A DNA stretch of 34,107 bases. Source: Gemmatimonadota bacterium. GTDB taxonomy: Bacteria > Gemmatimonadota > Gemmatimonadetes > Longimicrobiales > RSA9. A program made the position numbers and the translations under genes. The notes under the pieces are model-generated. The model worked only from the letters and a program-made list of their open reading frames with translations. It was not told the DNA's origin and did not search any database. Positions 18,990 through 27,526 of this stretch are shown piece after piece. The first letter of the stretch is position 1. The number at the start of each line of letters is the position of its first letter. Location of the stretch: positions 1 through 34,107 of the forward strand of contig JAGTUV010000009.1 of NCBI GenBank assembly GCA_018224305.1, written 5' to 3'.

Positions 18990-19720
18990 TACGCCGCTCC
19001 TCTGCGATACGTGCAGGACGCGTCTCCCGCCGGGATGTAGTTCAGACGCGTCAGCCGCTCGCCCATCAGCTCCCTCACGAACGCCAACTCCGCGCGGCAG
19101 GGAACCCGCGTCACGTCCACCACCTCGCGCAGCGGGCAATGACACAGCCGAAGCTCGGGCTGTTCCGCTCCCTCGTGCGCCAGCGCCATGAACCCCAGTT
19201 CGGAGAGGATCCGGGCCGCCTCCTCCGCCCGGGCCGGACCCTCCAGCCCTGCGACCCGCGTCAGCGCGGCGTCACGCCGCTCGGCGATGTACTCGTCGAA
19301 GAACTCCTCGAGCAGCGCTTCATTTCCAGTCGACACCAGGTGCATGACCAGGCCCCGAAGGACCTCGCCTTCACGACGCGGGAACAGCGACTCCGATGCG
19401 GCCGTCAACGCGTACACCACCTCCGGCCGGCCAGGCCCCGAACGCCGCGTGCCCCGCCGCTCCACCAGGCCCTCCGCCGTCAGCGCCTGCAGATGATGCC
19501 GGACCGTCTCGACATTCAGCCTCGCCTCCTCCGACAGCAGCGGGATCGTCGCCGAGCCCCGACGCTTGAGGCTGTTCACCAGCTCCCGCCGCGTCCCGTT
19601 CAGCCCCGGCGCACTCATGCCCGCCGGGCTCGCCGCCGGCACGCTCGGCCCCAGCGCGCCAGCCGCCAGTGCGCTCAGCGCCGCCTGAACAATCTCTTCC
19701 CGGCCGCCGTTGCGGTCCAT
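18989..19720 (-). CDS. Winged-helix transcriptional regulator with C-terminal Cys motif (SufR-like, putative Fe-S sensor)
   Basis: [64 protein letters not shown]-term [47 protein letters not shown]. Confidence 0.85.
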   Translation of the reverse strand: MDRNGGREEIVQAALSALAAGALGPSVPAASPAGMSAPGLNGTRRELVNSLKRRGSATIPLLSEEARLNVETVRHHLQALTAEGLVERRGTRRSGPGRPEVVYALTAASESLFPRREGEVLRGLVMHLVSTGNEALLEEFFDEYIAERRDAALTRVAGLEGPARAEEAARILSELGFMALAHEGAEQPELRLCHCPLREVVDVTRVPCRAELAFVRELMGERLTRLNYIPAGDASCTYRRGAA

Positions 19721-19771
19721 TCACCCTCCGTTGTCGTACGGGTCAGACGATCGCCGTACTGCCTGCCTTAT

Positions 19772-19815
19772 TCAAGACGATGTTCTTGATAATTATGTGG
19801 GGAGTTTCCCCACAA
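19772..19815. promoter_or_regulatory. Divergent-promoter dyads: TCAAGA-N6-TCTTGA and TGTGGGGA-GTT-TCCCCACA
   Basis: Perfect inverted repeats read directly in the 19721-19933 intergenic region between divergent genes; function inferred. Confidence 0.55.
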
Positions 19816-19933
19816 TGCCGTCCTCCGATCCACTACATCAGAATCCGCTCGCGCCCGACGGATGCCGATTCACCTATTTCCTACCTTTATGTCGTGAATC
19901 GCCGGACGTCGGATCGAGACAACGACAGGACCC

Positions 19934-20374
19934 ATGGAACCATTCGTCAGGAACTTCATCCGATCGAGCCTGCTGTGGCTGGGCGGCGGCGTATTGCTCG
20001 GGGTGTGGATGGCGGTGTCACCGCAGGCGATCCTCTACCGTCCTGCCCACGTTCATGCGAACCTGCTCGGCTTCGTGAGCATGATGATCTTCGGCGTCGC
20101 ATACCACGTGATTCCGCGATTCACAGGCAGCCCGTTGCGCAGCCGCAGGGTTGCGGTGCTGCATCTGTGGGTGGCGAATGTCGGCCTCGTGGGCCTGGTT
20201 GGCGGCTGGCTGCTGCGGCCATCGATGTGGGAAGCGGGCACGGCAGCGGTGATGACGGGTGGGGTCGTGAGCGCCACCGGCTCGTTCCTGTTCATCGGCA
20301 ACCTGTGGCTGACGCTCGGTCCGGTCCGACGGGCAGCGCGCCCTGGCGTCCTGCACTCTGGACCTGCCGCGTGA
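19934..20374 (+). CDS. Small multi-TM heme-copper-oxidase-subunit-I-like protein
   Basis: AHVHANLLGFVSMMIFGVAYHVIPRFTGSPLRSRRVAVLHLWVANVGLVGLVGGWLL; His-x-His in a TM helix. Confidence 0.7.
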   Translation: MEPFVRNFIRSSLLWLGGGVLLGVWMAVSPQAILYRPAHVHANLLGFVSMMIFGVAYHVIPRFTGSPLRSRRVAVLHLWVANVGLVGLVGGWLLRPSMWEAGTAAVMTGGVVSATGSFLFIGNLWLTLGPVRRAARPGVLHSGPAA

Positions 20375-20441
20375 CGCGGGTCGCACTGTCCTGGCGGTCG
20401 CGCACTGGATGGTGGCGGACTGAACCCCCATTGTATACGAC

Positions 20442-20657
20442 ATGACGGAGTCGATGATGAGCAGAGCAACTGTGATGCAGATGACAGTCAATGAAACGAT
20501 CCGCCGGTTCCCGGCGACGGTCGAGATCTTCAACCGATACGGCATCGATGCATGCTGCGGCGGCGCGGCGTCGGTGGCGGAGGCGGCGGTGCGCGATGGC
20601 GCCGATCCGGTAAAGCTACAGGGCGAGCTGTTGAGCGTAATCGGAGCGGCGGCGTGA
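20442..20657 (+). CDS. Stand-alone DUF542 (ScdA_N) domain protein
   Basis: MTVNETIRRFPATVEIFNRYGIDACCGGAASVAEAAV matches the ScdA/YtfE N-terminal domain pattern. Confidence 0.9.
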   Translation: MTESMMSRATVMQMTVNETIRRFPATVEIFNRYGIDACCGGAASVAEAAVRDGADPVKLQGELLSVIGAAA

Positions 20658-20965
20658 ACGCGCTCCCGATCGGACCGGGTGCGCGGGACGACCGTCCGGC
20701 GACCGCGCTCCTGTACGACCATCCGAACGCCCGGATCGTCGCCTTTCACCTGCTGCCCGGGCAGCAGGTCGCCGAGCATCGCAGCACTTCGACCGTGACC
20801 GTGCATGTGACCGAGGGCTCCGGCGTATTCCGCGGATCGGAGTCCGAGTCGCGGCTGGAGACGGGACAGATCGCGGTGTTCGAGCCGGACGAGGTGCACT
20901 CCATCGATGCCGGCGCGGAGCCGCTCCGCTTTGTGGCGATCATCACCCCGCGACCGGGCGGCTGA
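20654..20965 (+). CDS. Cupin-domain protein (GTG start)
   Basis: IVAFHLLPGQQVAEHRSTSTVTVHVTEGSGVFRGSESESRLETGQIAVFEPDEVHSIDAGAEPLRFVAIITP; GTGA overlap with the preceding stop. Confidence 0.88.
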   Translation: MNALPIGPGARDDRPATALLYDHPNARIVAFHLLPGQQVAEHRSTSTVTVHVTEGSGVFRGSESESRLETGQIAVFEPDEVHSIDAGAEPLRFVAIITPRPGG

Positions 20966-20971
20966 ACGTTC

Positions 20972-22078
20972 ATGGCCACACTCTCCCCTGCGGCACCGGT
21001 TGCGGTTCGACCGGACTGGCGGCTCGACATCCCCGAAGAGAAGCGGCGTCCCATCCGCGTCTGGCTGTGGAGCATCGCCGCGCTGACGTTCGGTGTGATG
21101 GTCGTCGGAGGAATCACGCGCCTGACGCTGTCCGGGCTGTCGATCGTTTCCTGGGACCCGCTCTTCGGCGTGATACCGCCGCTCAGCGACGCGCAGTGGC
21201 AGGCGACGTTCGAAGCGTACAGGCAGTTCCCGGACTACGACTGGCGAACCGGCATGACACTCGCCGAGTTCAAGTTCATCTTCTTCTGGGAGTATCTGCA
21301 CCGCCTGCTTGCAAGGCTGATCGGATTCGCGTTCCTGATCCCGTTCGTCTGGTTCCTGGCGCGCGGCTACTTCAACCGTGCGCTTACGGGTCGTGCGCTC
21401 GCACTGTTTGCGCTGGGCGGGATGCAGGGCGTCATGGGCTGGTTCATGGTGATGAGCGGACTCGTCGACCGCCCGAGCGTCAGTCATTACCGCCTCGCCG
21501 CACACCTGAGTCTGGCCTTCCTCATCTTCGGCTACGCGCTCTGGCTCGCGCGCGACCTCCGCCTGACGCGGGCACGCGCTGTGGTGGACCCGGGCGTCCA
21601 TCGAATGATGTTACGCGGTCTGGCGCTGCTCGGCGCTGTGACGAGCGTGCAGATCGTATGGGGTGCGTTCGTCGCGGGGCTGCGTGCCGGCAAGTTCTAT
21701 CCGACGTTCCCGCTGATGGGCGGCAGCCTGGTCCCGGCGGAACTGCTTCGTCTCGATCCGTTTACGCGCAACTTCGTCGAGAACCCCGTCGCAGTGCAGT
21801 GGATGCACCGCGTGCTTGGCACGCTGCTGCTCGTCGTCGCAGTCGTCTTTGTCGCGCGCGTGCTCCGTTCCGCTGCTGATGCGCTGTCGCGCCGGCTCGG
21901 CGTCATCGTGCTGAGCCTCATCTCCGTGCAGTATCTGCTCGGTGTTCTGACGCTCGTGTATCTGGTGCCGATCAGCCTCGGTGTGATTCACCAGGGCGTC
22001 GCGCTGGTGATCTTCGGTGCATGGCTGTGGTGGCTGCACCACGTGCGGAACCTCGATGTGCAGGGAAGGGCAGCATGA
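20972..22078 (+). CDS. ctaA: Heme A synthase (COX15/CtaA family)
   Basis: MVVGGITRLTLSGLSIVSWDPLFGVIPPLSDAQWQATFEAYRQFPDY, EFKFIFFWEYLHRLLARLIG, GGMQGVMGWFMVMSGL, HLSLAF. Confidence 0.95.
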   Translation: MATLSPAAPVAVRPDWRLDIPEEKRRPIRVWLWSIAALTFGVMVVGGITRLTLSGLSIVSWDPLFGVIPPLSDAQWQATFEAYRQFPDYDWRTGMTLAEFKFIFFWEYLHRLLARLIGFAFLIPFVWFLARGYFNRALTGRALALFALGGMQGVMGWFMVMSGLVDRPSVSHYRLAAHLSLAFLIFGYALWLARDLRLTRARAVVDPGVHRMMLRGLALLGAVTSVQIVWGAFVAGLRAGKFYPTFPLMGGSLVPAELLRLDPFTRNFVENPVAVQWMHRVLGTLLLVVAVVFVARVLRSAADALSRRLGVIVLSLISVQYLLGVLTLVYLVPISLGVIHQGVALVIFGAWLWWLHHVRNLDVQGRAA

Positions 22079-23436
22079 AAGCGGAACGCACGCCGGATCT
22101 CGCCACCTCCACTCCGTCTGAGGGCAGGCCGGATCTCACCGGCGCAGGTGCGCCATCCGGCAGGCCGGATCTCGCCGGGATCGATTTCGCGCAGTCACCG
22201 TTCCTCGTCATCTGGGAGGTCACGCGCGCATGCGACCTCGCCTGCCTGCACTGCCGCGCGGAAGCGGTGACGAATCGCAATCCGCTGGAGCTGTCGACGG
22301 AGCAGGGGAAGCGCCTCATGGACGACGTGCGCCGGTTCGGCCGGCCTCTGTTCGTCCTCACGGGCGGCGATCCGCTGAAGCGTCCCGACGTTGTCGAACT
22401 CGTCGAGTACGGCGCTTCGATCGGGCTGCGCATGGCGATGACTCCATCCGGCACGCCGCTGATGACCGAACCCGTGCTCCGGGACCTGAAGGCGGCAGGA
22501 CTCTCGCGCCTGGCGGTGAGTCTGGATGGGTCGAGCGCAGACATCCATGACGCGTTCCGGGGGGTCGAGGGGTCGTGGGCCTGGACCATCCGGATGCTGG
22601 AGGTCGCGCGCGAGATCGGGCTCACGACACAGGTCAACACGACGGTCAGCATGCACAACCTCGACGATTTCGACGCGCTGTGCGACCTGATGGTCCAGCT
22701 CGGCATCACGCTCTGGAGCGTGTTCTTCCTCGTGCCGACCGGTCGTGCGAAGTCCGGCGACGTCGCGAGTGCCGACGAATTCGAGAGCGTGTTCCATCGC
22801 ATGTATGACCTGTCACAGACAGCGCCGTTCGACATCAAGAGCACGGCCGGACCGCAGTATCGGCGTGTGATCCTCCAGCGCCAGGTCGCTGAACGCCGCG
22901 CGGGCGATCGCACGGCCGCTGTAACTCCGCTGACGGCAGGTGTCGGCTTTTCGCTCGCTGACGGCGTCGGCCGGGCCAAGGGCGTGAACGACGGCGATGG
23001 CTTCGTCTTCGTGAGCCACGTGGGCGCAATATACCCTTCCGGGTTTCTCCCGCTCGCGGCCGGCAACGTGCGCAAGGACGACATCGTGGATGTGTACCGC
23101 AATGCGCCGCTGTTCGTGGAGTTGCGCGACCGCACACGGCTGAAGGGGAAATGCGGCGTCTGCGAGTACCGCGATGTGTGTGGTGGAAGCCGGGCTCGCG
23201 CGTATGCCGTGTCCGGTGACTACATGGAGTCCGAGCCATTCTGTGCGCACGTGCCAGCACGCTGGCAGCGCATGGTCGATGCGGGCGAGGCCGAGCCGGT
23301 GGCGGAGTACTTCGAACGCCGCGGGCTGACTGATCGGTCGCTGCCGGTCATTGATGACGGTGTTCCGGCGCAGGGACGGGCGGCGCGCGGTCAACCGCCG
23401 GCTGGTGGTCAGATGCCGTCCGCGACGGCGACTTGA
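22075..23436 (+). CDS. Radical SAM/SPASM protein (heme d1/AhbD-like, TIGR04053-type)
   Basis: WEVTRACDLACLHCRAEA (CxxxCxxC), LTGGDPLKRPDV, C-term CGVCEYRDVCGGSRARAYAVSGDYMESEPFC. Confidence 0.88.
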   Translation: MKAERTPDLATSTPSEGRPDLTGAGAPSGRPDLAGIDFAQSPFLVIWEVTRACDLACLHCRAEAVTNRNPLELSTEQGKRLMDDVRRFGRPLFVLTGGDPLKRPDVVELVEYGASIGLRMAMTPSGTPLMTEPVLRDLKAAGLSRLAVSLDGSSADIHDAFRGVEGSWAWTIRMLEVAREIGLTTQVNTTVSMHNLDDFDALCDLMVQLGITLWSVFFLVPTGRAKSGDVASADEFESVFHRMYDLSQTAPFDIKSTAGPQYRRVILQRQVAERRAGDRTAAVTPLTAGVGFSLADGVGRAKGVNDGDGFVFVSHVGAIYPSGFLPLAAGNVRKDDIVDVYRNAPLFVELRDRTRLKGKCGVCEYRDVCGGSRARAYAVSGDYMESEPFCAHVPARWQRMVDAGEAEPVAEYFERRGLTDRSLPVIDDGVPAQGRAARGQPPAGGQMPSATAT

Positions 23437-23451
23437 CGGCGGCCTTTCACG

Positions 23452-23946
23452 ATGTCCTTCTACTTCATCAACGTGACGGTGCACGTGTTCGCCGCGCTGT
23501 TCTGGCTCGGCGGTATGTTCTTCCTCGCCGTAGTCGGTGCCCCGGTCCTGCGGGCCGTCGAGCCGCCGGAACTGCGCGCGATGCTGTTCCGCCGGCTCGG
23601 CGAACAGTTCCGTACGGCTGGCTGGATCGCCATCGTCATTCTCCTGGTCACGGGAACGCTCAATCTGTATTTCCGCGGCATGCTGACGCTCGATGTTCTG
23701 GCGAGCGGGGATTACTGGAGTTCACGATACGGCCGGTCGCTCGCGTGGAAGGTCGGTGCCGTGACTGCGATGCTGATCGTTCAGGCAGTGCATGACTTCG
23801 GAGTCGGCCCTGCCGCAGCCCGCCTGACGCCCGGCACACCGGAGGCGCTGGCGATACGCCGGCGTGCGGCGCTGCTGGCCAGATTCAGTGCCGTGCTCGG
23901 CATCATCGTGGTCATTGCAGCCGTCAGGCTCGCACGCGGCGGGTGA
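23452..23946 (+). CDS. CopD-like four-TM membrane protein
   Basis: INVTVHVFAALFWLGGMFFLAVVGAPVLRAV ... GWIAIVILLVTGTLNLYFRG ... LAWKVGAVTAMLIVQAVHDF. Confidence 0.75.
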   Translation: MSFYFINVTVHVFAALFWLGGMFFLAVVGAPVLRAVEPPELRAMLFRRLGEQFRTAGWIAIVILLVTGTLNLYFRGMLTLDVLASGDYWSSRYGRSLAWKVGAVTAMLIVQAVHDFGVGPAAARLTPGTPEALAIRRRAALLARFSAVLGIIVVIAAVRLARGG

Positions 23947-24000
23947 CGCGCACGTCGAGGAGCGAGGGGCGATCCTGTGCCGGCGACCGGACCGCGTGGA

Positions 24001-24870
24001 TCAGAAGGGAAGCAGCAGGTCCGCCACCAGTGCACCCAGCACCAGCGGCAGCACGAGCAGTGAGCTGAAGAAGAGCCGTCGTGCGGGGAGGCGTTCCGGC
24101 TCGCGCACGAACCGCCAAGCAAAGAGTACGTATCCTGCTGCCGTCGTGCCGGCGATGGCCGCGTACAGTGCACCGATCGGTGCCGAGAGGCCGAGCATCA
24201 CAACGCACACGAGCATCGCGAACGCGTACATGAACGAGACCCGGGCGCTCGACCGTCCCGTGGGTTCCACGATGTTCAGCAGCACACAGCCCGCTCGCTC
24301 ATAGTCCTCCCTGCCCAGACAGCCGATGGCCAGAAAGTGTGGTATCTGCCACATGAACAGCACCCCGGTCAGTGCCAGTGCCGCTCCGTTGATCGGCACG
24401 CCCGCAGCCGTCCATCCCGCCAGCACGGGTAGTGCACCGGGGATCGCGCCCGCGAGGGTGCAGAAAGCGGTGCGGCGCTTGAGCGGTGTGTACAGATAGA
24501 CGTAACTGACGTGGCTCAGCACGAGAAATACCGTCGCGGGCCAGGGCAGCAGGCTGACCGAGATGACGAACCCCACGGCGCTGAGGCTCCAGCCGAAGAG
24601 GCCGGCGTTGCGCGGACTGATCATGCCGGACGGGATGGGCCGTCCGGCGGTGCGGCGCATCCGTGCATCGCCCGTACGCTCGGCCAGGTGATTCAACGCT
24701 GCTGCCCCCCCGGACATGAGCATGGTCGCGAGCAATGCAATGGCGAGTCGCACGGGCTGGCCCCACCCGCCCGTCGCCGTGATGAAGCCCGCGGCAGCGC
24801 TCGTGCCGATGAACAGCGTGATGCCGGGCTTCGTCAGCTCGTAGTACCCGCTCAGTACGCGCGCCGACAT
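24001..24870 (-). CDS. ctaB: Protoheme IX farnesyltransferase (heme O synthase)
   Basis: ELTKPGITLFIGTSAAAGF, AALNHLAERTGDARMRRTAGRPIPSG, SYVYLYTPLKRRTAFCTLAGAIPGALPVLAGW. Confidence 0.97.
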   Translation of the reverse strand: MSARVLSGYYELTKPGITLFIGTSAAAGFITATGGWGQPVRLAIALLATMLMSGGAAALNHLAERTGDARMRRTAGRPIPSGMISPRNAGLFGWSLSAVGFVISVSLLPWPATVFLVLSHVSYVYLYTPLKRRTAFCTLAGAIPGALPVLAGWTAAGVPINGAALALTGVLFMWQIPHFLAIGCLGREDYERAGCVLLNIVEPTGRSSARVSFMYAFAMLVCVVMLGLSAPIGALYAAIAGTTAAGYVLFAWRFVREPERLPARRLFFSSLLVLPLVLGALVADLLLPF

Positions 24871-25772
24871 CAGAGACGACCCACGAGGTTAACGATCGCC
24901 GCCGAGCCCCCCGTAGTCGCGTACGCGATCCGGCCATCCCGATCGATGATGTAGACCAGTGACGGATGTGTGATCTCGCCCGTGGTCATATCTCTCACAC
25001 GCGGGACCTCCCATGCGTCGAGCGCGCCCTCCACATCATCGACCGATCCACCGAGCACCCATGCATCGGCCGCCGGAAGTCCCCACGACTTCGCCATCGC
25101 CGGGAGCCGCGAGGGCGTATCGCGCCACGGATCCAGCGTGACGACCAGCACCGTGACGTCCATGCCGCCGGCCGCCAGATCGTACTGCGCCGTGAGCACG
25201 TGCTTCACGACGAGCGGGCATATCGTCTCGCAGTGTGCGTACGCGAACGTCACGAGCACCGGTGCTCCGCGGAACTGCGCCAGCTCCCGCGTAACACCAT
25301 CGTGCGCCTGTAGTGCGAGAGCCGGCGCACGACGGTCGAGTCTCGGGTAGGTGGATGGAGGAAGCTCGCCGTCCGCATCCGGTATGAATGCCAGTGCGCG
25401 CGCCTGCTGCACTCTCGCGCCCGCACCAATGACCAGCACCATGCAGCCGATCGCCAGTGCGCCCAGTGTTGCCGACAGAGCCCGCGACGTACGGGCACGT
25501 TCCGCGAGCCGGCGCACGCCGCCCCACCACGCGATCAGCAGAATGATGAGCATGCCGAGCGGGCCGAAGATCAGGCCGATCCAGCCGCCCGCATCCGGCA
25601 GTCCGCTCTCGGTCACGCCGAAGCACACGTAGCGTGTGCGCTCGAGCCACACGGGCCCATCCTGCACCGGCCAGAAGGCCAGTGCCCACCACGCACTCGT
25701 AATGACGAACAGTGCGATCAGTCCGGTCATCACGATTCGCGCTTCCCGGTCCGGTGCAGGCGGGTGCGTCAT
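24870..25772 (-). CDS. SCO1/SenC-family copper chaperone with N-terminal TM segments
   Basis: FRGAPVLVTFAYAHCETICPLVVKHVLTAQYDL (CxxxC), VTLDPWRDTPSRLPAMAKSWGL, ITHPSLVYIIDRDGRIAY. Confidence 0.92.
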   Translation of the reverse strand: MTHPPAPDREARIVMTGLIALFVITSAWWALAFWPVQDGPVWLERTRYVCFGVTESGLPDAGGWIGLIFGPLGMLIILLIAWWGGVRRLAERARTSRALSATLGALAIGCMVLVIGAGARVQQARALAFIPDADGELPPSTYPRLDRRAPALALQAHDGVTRELAQFRGAPVLVTFAYAHCETICPLVVKHVLTAQYDLAAGGMDVTVLVVTLDPWRDTPSRLPAMAKSWGLPAADAWVLGGSVDDVEGALDAWEVPRVRDMTTGEITHPSLVYIIDRDGRIAYATTGGSAAIVNLVGRL

Positions 25773-27526
25773 CAGCCGATCTTCCACACGAAGGACAGCA
25801 GCTTCCAGTTCGCGAAGTAGTAGATCGCGAACGCGGCGAGGAACACGGCGACGAGAATCATGGTGCCGGGTGCCTGACCCAGGCGTCCCGTCGGCAGGTT
25901 CGCCTCATCTGCCACGGTCACGGGACGCGGCGGGCGAGTGATACCCTGTGGCAGACCCTTCGCGCCGGGTACGCGGTCCGCTTCCGTGAACGGCTTGCCG
26001 AAGAACACCGACCACACGGTAATCAGGATGTAGAGGCCGCCGCCCAAAGCCGCAACGAGGCCGCCGAGCGCCATGATCCCCATCAGCGCGTCGACCGCGG
26101 GATGGAATGCCTGCTCGAACGGTGCGCCCGTGAAGCCGATATCCCAGTGCCGGCGCGGTACGCCGAAGCCGCCCGAGAACGACATGAAGATCGAGAAGAC
26201 CAGCATGCCGCCCGCGAACATGTACGGCTGTATTTGCGCGAGCCGCCAGAACGCCACTTTCTTGCGGAAAATCAGCGGGATCAGGTAGTACGTCAGGCCC
26301 ATGAACGCCATCGTGGTGCCGCTCACTACCGTTGCGTGGAAGTGGCCGGGCACGCGGAGCGTGTTGTGTACGACAATGTTGATCTGCTCCGTACCGATCG
26401 TGACTCCCGTGATTCCACCGACGAAGCCGAACACGACGATCGACAGTGCGAGCGAACTGAAGCCCGGGTCACCCCATGGCGCTCGCTTCACCCAGCCGAA
26501 CAGGCCCTGCGATGCACCGCGAAGCCGCTGGCCGATCTCCACGCCCGCCGGCACCGTAAACCCGTGCAGCATGCTCGCCAGTACCGCCATGTACATGAAG
26601 TAGCTGGTGTTCACCACCTTCCACGACGAGCTGAAGCCGGGGTCCACCAGCAGATGGTGTGCGGAGGCCATCGAGATGAACAGGATGTAGAGCACGAACG
26701 CCGTGCGGCTGATCTTCTCGCTCAGTACCACGGATCCGACCGTGAGCGCGCCCAGCAGGTACCAGATCGCAACCATCGCCGCGACGTTGATCTGCTGCGA
26801 CGAGTGGCCGAGCGCCCACCAGAGCATACGATACACCTGCGGATCGACGCTCATCCAGCCGATCGACCAGAAGAACGTCGGGATGTACGTGGCCGCCCCG
26901 TGCAGCAGCGTGATCACGGCGATGATGGCCGCCGCAACAGCGCCGTACGTGACCAGCGGCAGCGATCCCTCGTACGTCTTCTCGCGCTTCGCGATCACGA
27001 GCGTCGCGAAGAACTGGAAGCACACCAGCAGTGCGCCCACCGCGAAAAAGATGATGCCCAGGTAGTACAGCGGGTCCGCGCGCAGCGGGATGTAGGATGT
27101 CATCAGAACGTCGGCCTTGCCGGTCCAGATCATCCACTCGCACAGCGTTGCTCCCAGCGTCATCAGCCCGAAGTTGAACCACCCCAGCTTCGGCGCGGCG
27201 ATCCTGCTGTTGAGCATCGGGCCCGCCGCGAAATACAGGACGGCCATCTCGAAGAAGATGATGAAGAAGATCAGCATCGTGAGTCCGTGCGCCGTCAGCA
27301 CCCGATAGAACATTACGGGATCCAGCAGGTGCACCGCCTGCCAGCGCGTGAGCAGTATCAGGATGGCGCTGACGCCGCCGATGAGCAGGGCCACGGTCGC
27401 GGCCACGGCATTCGCCTTGATGAGTCGTTCCGCCGGACGATGCAGCTTCAGCCCGGTTACCTCGCAGGTGCGGAACACCTCGCCGGGGCCGCTTCCACCC
27501 TGCGGCGTCTCGAGTACCGTTGCCAT
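25772..27526 (-). CDS. Heme-copper oxidoreductase subunit I lacking the active-site Tyr (candidate NO reductase)
   Basis: Six His ligands present: H80 (TAHGLTM), H241 (GHSSQQ), H290-H291 (SAHHLL), H395/H397 (GHFHATV); Q245 occupies the HPEVY tyrosine position. Confidence 0.93.
   Translation of the reverse strand: MATVLETPQGGSGPGEVFRTCEVTGLKLHRPAERLIKANAVAATVALLIGGVSAILILLTRWQAVHLLDPVMFYRVLTAHGLTMLIFFIIFFEMAVLYFAAGPMLNSRIAAPKLGWFNFGLMTLGATLCEWMIWTGKADVLMTSYIPLRADPLYYLGIIFFAVGALLVCFQFFATLVIAKREKTYEGSLPLVTYGAVAAAIIAVITLLHGAATYIPTFFWSIGWMSVDPQVYRMLWWALGHSSQQINVAAMVAIWYLLGALTVGSVVLSEKISRTAFVLYILFISMASAHHLLVDPGFSSSWKVVNTSYFMYMAVLASMLHGFTVPAGVEIGQRLRGASQGLFGWVKRAPWGDPGFSSLALSIVVFGFVGGITGVTIGTEQINIVVHNTLRVPGHFHATVVSGTTMAFMGLTYYLIPLIFRKKVAFWRLAQIQPYMFAGGMLVFSIFMSFSGGFGVPRRHWDIGFTGAPFEQAFHPAVDALMGIMALGGLVAALGGGLYILITVWSVFFGKPFTEADRVPGAKGLPQGITRPPRPVTVADEANLPTGRLGQAPGTMILVAVFLAAFAIYYFANWKLLSFVWKIG

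Noticed and set aside
20018-21601. 527-aa minus-strand ORF antisense to the DUF542/cupin/ctaA region
   Set aside because: Low-complexity Arg/Glu/His-rich shadow ORF; the plus strand carries well-supported genes.
25772-27526. Ordinary aa3-type cytochrome c oxidase subunit I
   Set aside because: The expected HPEVY-type tyrosine is absent (HSSQQ) and no subunit III gene is seen, so a standard O2-reductase call is not supported by the sequence.
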